Assembly: GCF_002797735.1 (NCBI RefSeq)
Contig: NZ_PGFG01000001.1
Coordinates: 1,612,001 to 1,676,000 of the forward strand
Reading direction: 5' to 3'
Length of the DNA stretch: 64,000 bases
DNA from: Thermoflavifilum aggregans
GTDB taxonomy: Bacteria > Bacteroidota > Bacteroidia > Chitinophagales > Chitinophagaceae
In this document: in pieces, positions 28,217 to 37,601 of the stretch
Layout of the letters: each line of letters begins with the position of its first letter
Position numbering within the stretch: the first letter of the stretch is position 1
The notes under the pieces: generated by a model
What the model was told of the DNA's origin: nothing
The model's database searches: none
What the model saw: the letters and a program-made list of their open reading frames with translations, nothing else
Made by a program: the position numbers and the translations under genes

Positions 28217-29002
28217 ATGTACCGGATGGGTTCAAATGAGAAGAACATGTTTTCCGAATCATCTCCGCATGCATCATCATCACCAGACTGGCCTGATTTG
28301 TCTTTCATCCAAACCGACGTACATGCACATTTTCTCCCCGGTGTGGATGATGGTGCCAAAGATCTTGAAACGTCTCTGATATTGATATCCGGAATGAAAC
28401 AGATGGGGTATGAAAAATTGATTGTTACGCCTCATATCAAGCAACGCTCTTTTCCAAACCAAGCAGGAGATTTAAAGACCCGTTTCTCAGCCTGGCAGGC
28501 AGCTTTACAGCTGCATGGTATATCGATGAAAACTATTTTGGCTGCAGAATATTATCTGGATGACCATTTCCTTCAGCTGGTGGAAAATGGGGAATTGCTT
28601 TGTTTCAATTCATTTTCCGGAAGAGGATATGTGTTGATTGAATTTTCATTTCATCAACCGCCTGAGCGTGCAGAGGAAAACATCCGGCTAATATTAGATC
28701 ATGCCTATATCCCAGTGATTGCCCATCCGGAACGTTACCGGTATTATCATCAACAGTTTTATGTATATGAAAGCTTCAAGACCCTGGGTTGCCTGCTGCA
28801 ATTAAATTTAAACTCGCTGACCGGCTATTACGGAACAGAAGAGCAGACCATCGCTCTAAAGTTGCTCCGGCATGGGCTGATAGATTATGCCGGTACAGAT
28901 ATGCATCACGTACGACATCTGCATGCACTCAAATCGCTGCAGCAAGATCCGCAACTGATGAAACTCCTGCAGGATTATCCCTTTCAGAATATGTACCTCT
29001 GA
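28217..29002 (+). CDS. CpsB/YwqE-type tyrosine-protein phosphatase (PHP fold)
   Basis: 261 residues; internal ATG at 28247 possible. PHP-fold metal ligands: TDVHAHFLPGVDDGAKD, VTPHIK, AAEYYLDD, VIAHPERYRYY, AGTDMHHVR. Members dephosphorylate BY-kinase tyrosine residues that control capsule and exopolysaccharide assembly. No BY-kinase is in the window. Directly after the WecA-type transferase (38-base gap), likely one transcription unit. Confidence 0.88.
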   Translation: MYRMGSNEKNMFSESSPHASSSPDWPDLSFIQTDVHAHFLPGVDDGAKDLETSLILISGMKQMGYEKLIVTPHIKQRSFPNQAGDLKTRFSAWQAALQLHGISMKTILAAEYYLDDHFLQLVENGELLCFNSFSGRGYVLIEFSFHQPPERAEENIRLILDHAYIPVIAHPERYRYYHQQFYVYESFKTLGCLLQLNLNSLTGYYGTEEQTIALKLLRHGLIDYAGTDMHHVRHLHALKSLQQDPQLMKLLQDYPFQNMYL

Positions 29003-29014
29003 TCGGAAACGGAA

Positions 29015-30748
29015 TTAATGCTGATTCAGCTGCAAATCCTGCTTAATCTGTTCAATTCGTTTACCCAATGCCTCCCATGTGGATGCAAACGCATGTGCAT
29101 CAGAAAGCGGTTGATTTACACTGAAATAAAATTTGATTTTGGGTTCTGTACCTGACGGCCGGGCAGATACTTTTGATCCGTCAACCATTAAAAATTGCAA
29201 TACATTGGAACGCGGTAAATCAATGGATTGCTTTTCGCCGGTAAGTATATTTAATTTTTCCTGCTTCAGATAATCGAATATCCATTCAACCTGCGTGCCG
29301 GCTATTTGTCTGGGAGGATGACTGCGGAATTGTTCCATCATAGCTGCAATTTCTTCCACGCCCTTCATTCCTTTTCGCGTGAGTGAAAACAACGATTCCC
29401 GGTAACAACCAAATTGTACATACAGATCAATGAGTTTATCAAATAAACTTCTTCCTTTTTCACGTTCATATGCAGCCATTTCACAAATTAATGCCACAGC
29501 CGATACAGCATCTTTATCGCGTATCTGATCACCAATCATCAAACCGTAGGATTCTTCCCCACCAATAATATAATTTTCCTTTCCTTCTTTTTCCCGGATG
29601 ATGGAAGCAATATATTTAAAACCGGTGAGTACATTGTAACAATGTACACCATAGTGGGCAGCGATGACATCAATCATATCGGTGGTCACAATGGTTTTCA
29701 CCACATAATCCTGCGGTGTGGCTATCTTTTTCTGTGCGCGGGCTTCTATTAAATAATTGAAAGCCAGTACAGCTGTCTGATTACCATTGAGCAATATCCA
29801 TTCGCCTTGTTGATTTTTAACACCCACGCCTACACGATCGGCATCCGGATCGGTGCCAAGTAAAATATCTGCATCGAGAGTTTTTGCTTTTTGCAATCCC
29901 AGGCTCATGGCTTCAGGTTCTTCCGGATTGGGATAGATGACAGTTGGGAAATTGCCATCGGGTTGAGCCTGTTCTTCCACAATATGCACTGATGTAAAAC
30001 CCAGTTGTGCCAATGCCCGTGGTACCAGTTTAATACCGCTGCCATGAATAGGTGTATATACAATCTTCAAATCATGCTGTCGCTGAATCACTTCAGGAAA
30101 TACAGATAAGTTTTTCACCATTTGCAGATAGGCTTGATCAATCTCTTCTCCAATGAGATGGATGAGATGATCATTTCCCTGCCATTTCACATCATTGATA
30201 CTTTGGATTTTTTCTACTTCAGCAATTACGTTTTTATCATGCGGACTTACCAGCTGGGCACCATCATTCCAGTATGCCTTGTATCCGTTGTATTCCTTTG
30301 GATTATGGGATGCCGTGCAAACCACACCTCCCTGGCATTTGAGATAGCGAATGGCAAATGATAATTCAGGTGTAGGCCTGAGACTTTCAAACAAAAACAC
30401 TTCGATACCGTTGGCAGCCATGACCTGTGCGGTGATTTCAGCAAAAAAGCGGCTGTTATTGCGGCTGTCGTGACCAATGGCAACGCGGATGGGTGCTGAA
30501 AAGCATTGTTTCAGATAATTGGCATATCCCTGAGTGGCCATGCCAACCGTGTATTTATTCATTCGGTTGGTACCGGGTCCCATAATGCCGCGAAGCCCAC
30601 CGGTACCGAATTCGAGGTTGCGGTAAAAAGCATCTTTAAGTTCTTCCGGATTTTGTTGCTGCAGCAGCCTGATTTGTTGTTTGGTTTCCTCATCAAAAGG
30701 TCCATCCAGCCATTGCTGAACACGTTGTTCGATAGAAACTTCCTGCAT
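29015..30748 (-). CDS. Phospho-sugar mutase (phosphoglucomutase/phosphomannomutase type)
   Basis: 577 residues from ATG 30748; a longer frame to 30820 is rejected because a -7 box lies at 30767-30774. Active-site Ser loop TASHNPKEYNGYK, metal loop GTDPDADRVGVGV, sugar loop GGEESYGL, phosphate-binding ARPSGTEPKIKFYF. Length matches the Pgm/PGM2-like family, which interconverts glucose-1-P and glucose-6-P and sometimes other hexose phosphates. Its start lies downstream of the membrane protein gene at 30836-31237. Confidence 0.92.
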   Translation of the reverse strand: MQEVSIEQRVQQWLDGPFDEETKQQIRLLQQQNPEELKDAFYRNLEFGTGGLRGIMGPGTNRMNKYTVGMATQGYANYLKQCFSAPIRVAIGHDSRNNSRFFAEITAQVMAANGIEVFLFESLRPTPELSFAIRYLKCQGGVVCTASHNPKEYNGYKAYWNDGAQLVSPHDKNVIAEVEKIQSINDVKWQGNDHLIHLIGEEIDQAYLQMVKNLSVFPEVIQRQHDLKIVYTPIHGSGIKLVPRALAQLGFTSVHIVEEQAQPDGNFPTVIYPNPEEPEAMSLGLQKAKTLDADILLGTDPDADRVGVGVKNQQGEWILLNGNQTAVLAFNYLIEARAQKKIATPQDYVVKTIVTTDMIDVIAAHYGVHCYNVLTGFKYIASIIREKEGKENYIIGGEESYGLMIGDQIRDKDAVSAVALICEMAAYEREKGRSLFDKLIDLYVQFGCYRESLFSLTRKGMKGVEEIAAMMEQFRSHPPRQIAGTQVEWIFDYLKQEKLNILTGEKQSIDLPRSNVLQFLMVDGSKVSARPSGTEPKIKFYFSVNQPLSDAHAFASTWEALGKRIEQIKQDLQLNQH

Positions 30749-30766
30749 AATCAAACGGGTTTTATT

Positions 30767-30774
30767 GCAAGATA
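30767..30774 (-). promoter_or_regulatory. Candidate -7 box of the phospho-sugar mutase gene
   Basis: TATCTTGC on the minus strand, 18 bases before ATG 30748, with a TTG 15 bases upstream. It fixes the start codon. Confidence 0.42.
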
Positions 30775-30835
30775 AACAATTCCTGCTAGCAAGCAGGTAA
30801 TAGAAGCGGATGATCTGCAAGGAAAAATAAACTGC

Positions 30836-31237
30836 CTAAGTTCGTTGACCGTAGAACTTACCGAAGGTCATTTGCTTCTTCCGGGAGCTGATGTTGCGCA
30901 ACAGTGCGCCGCACCAGGCACCCAGTCCGGCTGTCAGTCCTCCTGTGAATGCTGTGAGTATCAGCATAGGCCAGGGATTTGAAGTATGGAAAAACAGTTC
31001 ACTGATGCGACGTGAAAGGATATGTTGGTTTTGCAGATCTATGTATCCGGCAATGAAAAACCAAAGCAATCCCACCGCCAGAAAAGCCGATAAGAAGCTA
31101 AAGAATGCCAGCCGCTGGGCAATCAGCCATGCACTCAAAGCTCCCGCAATGGCAATCGTCCACCAGGGAAGGTAATAGCCGGCCAGAAAAGCCAGCAGAG
31201 CCGCAAGAAGAGCAGATAGTACAAAGCGCATAGCCAA
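30836..31237 (-). CDS. Small hypothetical membrane protein
   Basis: 133 residues with about four hydrophobic helices (MAMRFVLSALLAALLAFLAG; WWTIAIAGALSAWLIA; FFSFLSAFLAVGLLWFFIAG; ILTAFTGGLTAGLGAWCGAL). The C-terminus is basic. No family recognised. It begins 5 bases after the penicillin acylase stop, so is probably cotranscribed with it. Confidence 0.75.
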   Translation of the reverse strand: MAMRFVLSALLAALLAFLAGYYLPWWTIAIAGALSAWLIAQRLAFFSFLSAFLAVGLLWFFIAGYIDLQNQHILSRRISELFFHTSNPWPMLILTAFTGGLTAGLGAWCGALLRNISSRKKQMTFGKFYGQRT

Positions 31238-31242
31238 TGGTT

Positions 31243-33672
31243 TTAGGGTGTAAAATGCATGATTGTTTCAATATCTGGATGATGGCGATCCCGGGTTGTG
31301 TACATGCGCAAAGGCTCATATCGTCCCAGCAGCCAGTCATTGATCATATCGTCGTAATGTGGACTGCCCGGATTTCCGCTTTGTCCGCCGGGATACACGC
31401 CATAAGCTTCTGTCGGGTTTCCGAGCTGTACAATCATGCGCCAGGAAGGCCCATGATTGGAAGTGATCGCATTTACGGTCGCTCCATCGCCAGGAGTGGG
31501 TAGCCGGTTATGACTCAGGGCTTCCAGCCGGGTGAGGTGCAGGATGCTGGTTCCCCGGAATTGACCCCAATTCATTTTTCCCTTGCTATCTACCTGCCGG
31601 CGAACAGCGTCCATGGCGGCATGAAATGATTCGGTTACAAGCGTAGTTAAATTAACAGGTGTGTTGTAATATGCATTAAAGAACTGCATGGTAGTATCGC
31701 GCAGCAACCATTCGATAGTGGTTTGCATGGAAGGAGCTTCCACTATCCGGTGAGCGGTTGATAACACGGGATCCCAGAGCTTGTGCATCAGGGTATCCAT
31801 CCATGCATAAAACAAAATAGGAGCCTTGCTTTGAGCCGTAACCTGCATATTCCAGTGCCGAAGCAAGGAATCATATTCTCGTTCGGAAGGTCTTACAGCC
31901 GTAACCGGCATATGTGCCAGCAGCAATGGTAGAGCTTCAGCTGCACGGGAATCATATACATCATTTTGCAGGCGCATCATATCCTGCAGGGTCAGGTAGG
32001 ACTTACTGCTCAGGTAGTCGTGAATGCGCTTAGCCCGGTAATAAAAGAAATCACCAGTATAATAATAGGGATAGGATTGATTCGTGGGATGCTGATTGGC
32101 AGAAAACACAAAGCCCTGCGGAGGATCCAATACATGCGGATTTTCAGCTACCGGCACATAACCCTGCCATTGGAAATGCGCATCGTCACCCGGCATCACA
32201 TATTTACCCTGATCTTTCCAGCGCAACGGAAACCAGCCCTGTTGCCAGATGGCAATATGTCCGGCTTTGTCAGCATACGCAAAATTCTGCGCCGGGCAAT
32301 TGAAATATGTCAAAGCCTGTACGTAATCCTGGTAATTGTGAGCACAATTCAGCAGGTAAAAGGTTTTCAGATCATTGGAAGGCTGAAGGGCCTGCCAATG
32401 CGTTGCCAGATAGGGAATATGGGTGATGGTATCTGGAAAATCTGGATCAAAGGTTACCGGTCCCCAGATGGTATATGCAACTGTATCTTGAAAAGGAGCC
32501 TCACCTTTTACCTGAATCGTTTCAATGCGCAGAGTGGCTGGCATTTTTTTGCCGTTCCATACATAGGTTTTATTATCTGCCCCAGTAAACTGTACGGCAT
32601 AATAATCTTTCACATCCCTGGCGGCATTGGTAACCCCCCAGGCAATGCTGTCATTAAAACCAATGATAACTGCAGGTGCACCAGGCAGGGACACGCCATA
32701 CACATTGATGCCGGGCGCATGCAACTGAATCTCAAACCACAGAGAGGGCAGGTTTAGGCTCAGATGGGGATCATTGCAAAGAATAGGCACATGGGATGCT
32801 GTTTTGCTTCCGCTCACCGCCCAATTGTTGCTTCCTGTAACATAATCAGATGCGGGATGGATCACAGCAAGCAAAGCCGAGTCTGCCAGCAAGGCTCTGG
32901 CGCGGGCAGTATCAGCCGGCACAGCCGGATTCAGCCTGGAGGGTTTGGCAAATGCAGTACCTGGCGGAATAATGGGAGCCGAGGAATCCGGAAAATCAGG
33001 AAACATCCGGTGAAGCTGCTCATCCGTGAAGACACGGCGCAGATTGGAATATTCCCGGTCGTCGCTGTGTCCGGTAAGATCATCAGCCATGTATTCAATA
33101 AGCAGGGCCGATCGCAAGTTGGTCCATTTTCGGGGATAATCGTGCAGCAGCTTGTATTCCAGCGGCATGGTGCGCGGCGTAAGGGTCTGGATGTAGGCAT
33201 TCACGCCGGCTGTATAAGCATCAAGGATCTCTTTGGTCACAGAATCAGCTTCCATGGCCTTCAGCTTCTGTTCCGCACCGTATACCATGCCTTTGCGTCT
33301 TTGCAGGCGATCGAAAGGCAGCAAATCAGGTCCCATGATGGACGCCAGCTGTCCGCCTGCAGCCATGGTTTGGATATCCATTTGCCATAGGCGAAACATG
33401 GCCGTCACATAACCCTGCATAAAAAACAAATCATGTCTGTTGCGGGCGAAAATATGCGGCACCCAGCGTTTGTCAAGCCAGACTTCCACGCTATCCCTTA
33501 ATGGGGGCAATTGAGTTTGTGCAGGAAAATGCCGATCCACCGGTTCTGCATTTTGCCAGAAACCTTCCTGTGGACTGAGAAATGAACCGAGCGGTGGAAT
33601 ATTGCCCCAGGGATGAGTGAGCAAAAAAATAAAGCCAATGGTGACGAACAAGGCGATGATAAAACGCGTCAT
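31243..33672 (-). CDS. Penicillin acylase family protein (N-terminal nucleophile hydrolase)
   Basis: 809 residues from ATG 33672 (a 23-residue extension to 33741 is unlikely given the -7 box inside it). N-terminal hydrophobic signal/anchor (MTRFIIALFVTIGFIFLL). The nucleophile Ser at about residue 281 sits in TGSNNWAVSGS; autocatalytic cleavage before it would give alpha and beta chains. PILCNDPHLSLNLPS and GFNDSIAWGVTN complete the site. Family members hydrolyse beta-lactams, acyl-homoserine lactones or acylated amino acids in the periplasm; the real substrate is unknown. Confidence 0.93.
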   Translation of the reverse strand: MTRFIIALFVTIGFIFLLTHPWGNIPPLGSFLSPQEGFWQNAEPVDRHFPAQTQLPPLRDSVEVWLDKRWVPHIFARNRHDLFFMQGYVTAMFRLWQMDIQTMAAGGQLASIMGPDLLPFDRLQRRKGMVYGAEQKLKAMEADSVTKEILDAYTAGVNAYIQTLTPRTMPLEYKLLHDYPRKWTNLRSALLIEYMADDLTGHSDDREYSNLRRVFTDEQLHRMFPDFPDSSAPIIPPGTAFAKPSRLNPAVPADTARARALLADSALLAVIHPASDYVTGSNNWAVSGSKTASHVPILCNDPHLSLNLPSLWFEIQLHAPGINVYGVSLPGAPAVIIGFNDSIAWGVTNAARDVKDYYAVQFTGADNKTYVWNGKKMPATLRIETIQVKGEAPFQDTVAYTIWGPVTFDPDFPDTITHIPYLATHWQALQPSNDLKTFYLLNCAHNYQDYVQALTYFNCPAQNFAYADKAGHIAIWQQGWFPLRWKDQGKYVMPGDDAHFQWQGYVPVAENPHVLDPPQGFVFSANQHPTNQSYPYYYTGDFFYYRAKRIHDYLSSKSYLTLQDMMRLQNDVYDSRAAEALPLLLAHMPVTAVRPSEREYDSLLRHWNMQVTAQSKAPILFYAWMDTLMHKLWDPVLSTAHRIVEAPSMQTTIEWLLRDTTMQFFNAYYNTPVNLTTLVTESFHAAMDAVRRQVDSKGKMNWGQFRGTSILHLTRLEALSHNRLPTPGDGATVNAITSNHGPSWRMIVQLGNPTEAYGVYPGGQSGNPGSPHYDDMINDWLLGRYEPLRMYTTRDRHHPDIETIMHFTP

Positions 33673-33698
33673 GCCAGCAGTTTTTGCAATGATATTTT

Positions 33699-33706
33699 CA
33701 AATATA
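33699..33706 (-). promoter_or_regulatory. Candidate -7 box of the penicillin acylase gene
   Basis: TATATTTG on the minus strand, a full match to TAnnTTTG, 26 bases before ATG 33672. No good TTTG at -33. Confidence 0.45.
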
Positions 33707-33749
33707 CATGATTCTTTCGATGGATGAGATATCTGAAGCATGAAGCTGA

Positions 33750-33788
33750 TAAAAAATAAAAAAGGCGCGGATCAGTCGTCCACGCCTT
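33750..33788 (-). terminator. Intrinsic terminator of the isocitrate dehydrogenase gene
   Basis: On the minus strand AAGGCGTGGA pairs with TCCGCGCCTT (one G-U) around a 7-base loop, followed by TTTTATTTTTT. Located 66 bases past the icd stop. Confidence 0.85.
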
Positions 33789-33854
33789 GTGTATAACATG
33801 AGGATGTATGGCGTTTAATACTGAGTTTTATCCGTGCAGCAAAACAAAGGTAAA

Positions 33855-35321
33855 TTATTGACCCTGGCCTTTGCTGAAGCCTTCCCGACCGTCAAGCATA
33901 TAAAGATTTTCAGTTTTAATCACCTGAAATCCTTTGCTGTGAACACTTTGTAATAGATCGATTACATCCTGATAATTCAATGGTTGATGATCCTTGGCTT
34001 CAAAGCGGCAACGCCAGTGGTCGGTGCAGAAGGTTTCCGGATAGCCGCCCGGCCATACCTTGGTACCTCGGTTGGTGATCATCGTCAACTCAAGCTTCTG
34101 GGTGGAAGCCTGTTTCAGTGATTCGCCCAGTACATTAGGATCACGTTGTGCATACGGTTTTTCAGCCATCGCTTCCAAAAACACATCCACGCCAACCAGT
34201 TCTTTTTTAGCCGGCTGGGTCTGTTTGATTTTGATTTCAAAGCTGGCTTTGCCGAATTTCACGGGCTTAAGTTGCTGCGGTTGCATGCCCAGGCGCTGGA
34301 TTACAGCATCAGCAAATTCCCGGGTACCCACTTTTTGCTTGGAAATGCCTTCCTGATAAATATCGTAAGTGTGGATACCATCTTCAATGGTTTTCAGCCA
34401 GGCATTTTGCACGGTAGTAGCCACATCGTTCTGGCCGATATGAACCAGCATCTGTACGGCTGCCAGCAAGAGGCCTGAAGGATTGGCCAGATTCTGACCA
34501 GCCCGGCGGGGAGCTGAACCATGAATAGCTTCAAACATGGCCACACTTTCACCAATATTGGCCGAACCTGCAATGCCCACAGATCCGGTCATCTGGGCAG
34601 CCACATCCGAAAGGATATCGCCATACAGGTTGGGCATCACCACTACGTCAAACATTTCAGGCGTATCTACTAGCTTGGCCGCACCAATATCAATGATCCA
34701 GGTTTCCTTTTCAATGTCCGGATATTCCTGACCTACTTCATCAAAAATTTTATGGAACAAACCATCCGTAATTTTCATGATGTTGTCCTTCATGAAACAG
34801 GTTACCTTTTTACGGCCATAAGCACGGGCATATTCAAAAGCATAGCGGATGATTTTTTCTGTGCCCGGACGGGTAATAAGCTTTAAACATTGGGTTACCT
34901 CTGTGGTTTGCTGATGTTCAATACCACCATAGGTATCTTCTTCATTTTCTCGCACTATTACCACATCCATTTTCGGATGTTTGGTTTTGACAAACGGATA
35001 ATACGACACGCAGGGGCGCACATTGGCAAACAAACCCATGGTTTTGCGCACCGTTACATTCAAACTTTTGTAACCACCACCCTGGGGTGTGGTAATGGGC
35101 GCTTTTAAAAATACTTTGGTACGACGAAGCGATTCCCAGGCTTCGGGCCGGATGCCAGAGCTGAATCCTTCCAGATAAGCCTTTTCTCCGATTTCAATTA
35201 CTTCCGGCTCAATACGGGCTCCTGCTGCCATAATGATGCGCAGGGTAGCATCCATGATTTCAGGTCCGATTCCGTCGCCATAAGCTACGGTAATCGGCAC
35301 TTTCTTATTTTCTTCTGTCAT
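33855..35321 (-). CDS. icd: NADP-dependent isocitrate dehydrogenase
   Basis: 488 residues. Beta-decarboxylating dehydrogenase: substrate Arg/Tyr region KSLNVTVRKTMGLFANVRP, ENEEDTYGGIEH, NLYGDILSDVAAQ, EAIHGSAPRRAGQNLANP. It has a C-terminal extension of about 140 residues beyond the E. coli type, as in Thermus and Rickettsia isocitrate dehydrogenases. It oxidises isocitrate to 2-oxoglutarate in the TCA cycle. NADP preference is taken from the family. Single gene with its own promoter and terminator. Confidence 0.92.
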   Translation of the reverse strand: MTEENKKVPITVAYGDGIGPEIMDATLRIIMAAGARIEPEVIEIGEKAYLEGFSSGIRPEAWESLRRTKVFLKAPITTPQGGGYKSLNVTVRKTMGLFANVRPCVSYYPFVKTKHPKMDVVIVRENEEDTYGGIEHQQTTEVTQCLKLITRPGTEKIIRYAFEYARAYGRKKVTCFMKDNIMKITDGLFHKIFDEVGQEYPDIEKETWIIDIGAAKLVDTPEMFDVVVMPNLYGDILSDVAAQMTGSVGIAGSANIGESVAMFEAIHGSAPRRAGQNLANPSGLLLAAVQMLVHIGQNDVATTVQNAWLKTIEDGIHTYDIYQEGISKQKVGTREFADAVIQRLGMQPQQLKPVKFGKASFEIKIKQTQPAKKELVGVDVFLEAMAEKPYAQRDPNVLGESLKQASTQKLELTMITNRGTKVWPGGYPETFCTDHWRCRFEAKDHQPLNYQDVIDLLQSVHSKGFQVIKTENLYMLDGREGFSKGQGQ

Positions 35322-35341
35322 GTTGATGTTGATTTTGACGG

Positions 35342-35349
35342 CAAAGATA
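35342..35349 (-). promoter_or_regulatory. Candidate -7 box of icd
   Basis: TATCTTTG on the minus strand, 20 bases before ATG 35321, within CCTATCTTTGCC; the same 12-mer surrounds the tRNA-Pro -7 box. No clear TTTG at -33. Confidence 0.5.
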
Positions 35350-35514
35350 GGACATCCACCGGTTTCTGACGGAGAGAATCATTTGTTCCGGACAGATATT
35401 TATTCCGCTTTACAGGGAAAACATCCGTGGCTATTCATCCGGCAGGCAATGTTTTTAAGGTCTGCATGTTTGAATATGGGCTGCATGTATGAGCAAAAAC
35501 CTTTTCATGGGTTT

Positions 35515-36735
35515 TTATGAAGTGCGGATATGTTTTTCAATATCCGGTAAAAATCCCGCCAGCAGGCCAATCAAAGGCAAAAAAGAACAAACATGATATA
35601 CATAAAAAATGCTTGTCCGGTCGGCCAGTTCACCCAACACAGCGGATCCGATGCCACCCATGCCGAATGCCAGTCCGAAGAACAGTCCGGAAATCATACC
35701 CACTTTTCCGGGCAGCAATTCCTGTGCATACACAATGATCGCAGAAAAAGCCGAAGATAAAATGAATCCGATCACCATACAGAGGATAGCCGTCCAGAAC
35801 AGATTGGCATAAGGCAACATGAGGGTAAAAGGGGCCACCCCCAAAATGGAAATCCAGATGACATATTTGCGTCCGATGCGATCGCCCACAGGCCCGCCAA
35901 TCATCGTGCCGGCAGCTACGGCAAACAGGAAAATAAATAAATACACCTGGGCATGTTGTATGGAGATGTGAAATTTAGCCATCAGGTAAAAGGTCAGATA
36001 ATTGTTCATGCTGGCCAGGTAAAAGTATTTGGAGAAGATAAGCGAAAGCAGGATAAACAGCGAAAAACCGATTTGCGTGCGGGTGAGTGCAGGATGTGTC
36101 GTTTGCCGGATTGTCTTATGGGGAGCATGAGCAGCAAGATGATGAGTTTGATACCAGCGCCCCACCCGCCAAAGCACAGCAATACCCACGCAAGCCAGCA
36201 CACAAAACCAAAGCAGGTATTTTTGTCCGAACGGCACTACGATGGCTGCAGCCAGCAGAGGCCCGATGGCAGCCCCAGTGTTTCCGCCCACCTGAAAAAG
36301 CGATTGCGCTGTGCCATGCTTTCCGCCGGAAGCCAGCCGGGCCATCCGGGATGATTCCGGATGAAACACCGAAGATCCCATGCCCACCAGCGCAACAGAT
36401 AACAATATGGCATGAAAACTGGCAGCCGCAGAAAGAGAAATCAATCCACACAAGGTAAAACACATACCTATTGCGAGGGAATAAGGTTGCGGATGGCGAT
36501 CTGTGAAATGCCCTACCAGTGGCTGCAGCAGCGAAGCCGTAAGCTGATAGGTGAGCGTAATCAGTCCAATTTGGGAAAAATCCAGATGATAGTTGTTTTT
36601 GATCAACGGATATATAGATGGGATGAGTGATTGCATAGCATCATTCAGCAGATGCGCAAAACTCAGCGAAAGCAATATCGGAAAAACCGTCTGCGAGCCG
36701 TTCGATAAAGCAGCCTGAACCCTAACTTTTTCCAT
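35515..36735 (-). CDS. Major facilitator superfamily exporter, fosmidomycin-resistance (Fsr) type
   Basis: 406 residues, twelve hydrophobic helices. The N-terminal SLSFAHLLNDAMQSLIPSIYP is the Fsr family hallmark, followed by ITLTYQLTASLLQPLVGHFTD and GMGSSVFHPESSRMA. Family members are proton-driven drug exporters. Substrate not known. Divergent from the ECF sigma gene. Confidence 0.88.
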   Translation of the reverse strand: MEKVRVQAALSNGSQTVFPILLSLSFAHLLNDAMQSLIPSIYPLIKNNYHLDFSQIGLITLTYQLTASLLQPLVGHFTDRHPQPYSLAIGMCFTLCGLISLSAAASFHAILLSVALVGMGSSVFHPESSRMARLASGGKHGTAQSLFQVGGNTGAAIGPLLAAAIVVPFGQKYLLWFCVLACVGIAVLWRVGRWYQTHHLAAHAPHKTIRQTTHPALTRTQIGFSLFILLSLIFSKYFYLASMNNYLTFYLMAKFHISIQHAQVYLFIFLFAVAAGTMIGGPVGDRIGRKYVIWISILGVAPFTLMLPYANLFWTAILCMVIGFILSSAFSAIIVYAQELLPGKVGMISGLFFGLAFGMGGIGSAVLGELADRTSIFYVYHVCSFLPLIGLLAGFLPDIEKHIRTS

Positions 36736-36761
36736 GGCTTAATACATTCAAAAACAATATG

Positions 36762-36769
36762 CAAAGATA
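36762..36769 (-). promoter_or_regulatory. Candidate -7 box of the Fsr-type exporter gene
   Basis: TATCTTTG on the minus strand, 26 bases before ATG 36735; full match to TAnnTTTG. Confidence 0.48.
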
Positions 36770-36895
36770 CATCAGCCGAAATTGCCAGCAGAAACTGCAG
36801 ACAATCTTCTGTTGTTCTGTTGCAATAAAATTTTGATTTTTCAGAAAAACTTTCAAACTTAGTTGTGCATTTTACAAATATTTCAATCAAAACCC

Positions 36896-37453
36896 ATGAT
36901 GCACAGTTACTCCTTGCTGACTACAGAAGAATTATTGCATTTGTTTCAGGAGGATGATCCGGAAGCTTTTGAAGAGCTGTACAAAAGATACTGGTTTCGC
37001 TTGTATATCAGTGCATATAAACGTCTCCACCTGAAGGAAGCAGCAGAGGAAGCTGTGCAAACACTTTTTGAAAGCCTTTGGAAAAACCGTCATCATCTGC
37101 ACATTCACACATCGCTGGAAAATTATCTGTTCGCATCCCTGCGTTATATTGTATTGAAAATGCTTTATCAGCAAATGGAAACAGCCATGCCTGAAGACCT
37201 CAGCCAGTCTGTGCCCCTGCAGGAAAATCCCGAACAGGAAATCATCAGCAGAGATTTGCAGCAATACATTCAGCAAATTGTAAATCGTTTACCCGAACGA
37301 TGCCGCCAGGTATATCAACTCAGCCGGGAAGAAATGAAAACACATAAAGAAATTGCCAGGCTGATGGGCATATCCGAAAAGACCGTTGAAAATCAGATCA
37401 CCAAGGCACTACGTATTATCAAAACACAACTTCACCAGCTGTTCTCCCTCTAA
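36896..37453 (+). CDS. ECF RNA polymerase sigma factor (Bacteroidota SusCD/FecR type)
   Basis: 185 residues from ATG 36896 (ATG ATG). Region 2 (EAFEELYKRYWFRLYISAYK, then EAAEEAVQTLFESLWKNR) and region 4 (NRLPERCRQVYQLSREE, KTHKEIARLMGISEKTVENQ) are complete; no region 3, typical of ECF sigmas. Followed by a FecR gene and a SusC with an STN domain. This is the three-part trans-envelope signalling set, in which substrate at SusC releases the sigma factor from FecR to switch on the locus. Confidence 0.94.
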   Translation: MMHSYSLLTTEELLHLFQEDDPEAFEELYKRYWFRLYISAYKRLHLKEAAEEAVQTLFESLWKNRHHLHIHTSLENYLFASLRYIVLKMLYQQMETAMPEDLSQSVPLQENPEQEIISRDLQQYIQQIVNRLPERCRQVYQLSREEMKTHKEIARLMGISEKTVENQITKALRIIKTQLHQLFSL

Positions 37454-37601
37454 AAAAATTTTTTTCTTCACGTAGGGGATATCTTCATTTTTAAACACTA
37501 CTTATTAAAAAGCCTTTTGCTAGGCACAAGTGCTTGAGAAAAACCAGTTTATATTAGGCATGAATAGATCTGTTTATGTCATTCATGCATAAAAAAGTAG
37601 T

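Noticed and set aside
31966-33390. Long plus-strand ORFs (263 and 208 codons)
   Set aside because: They are antisense to the penicillin acylase gene, have no recognisable domains and are rich in His, Cys and Ile as expected of shadow frames.
37454-37601. Small ORFs between sigma factor and FecR
   Set aside because: Short, AT-rich and without family-like sequence; FecR begins at TTG 37602.
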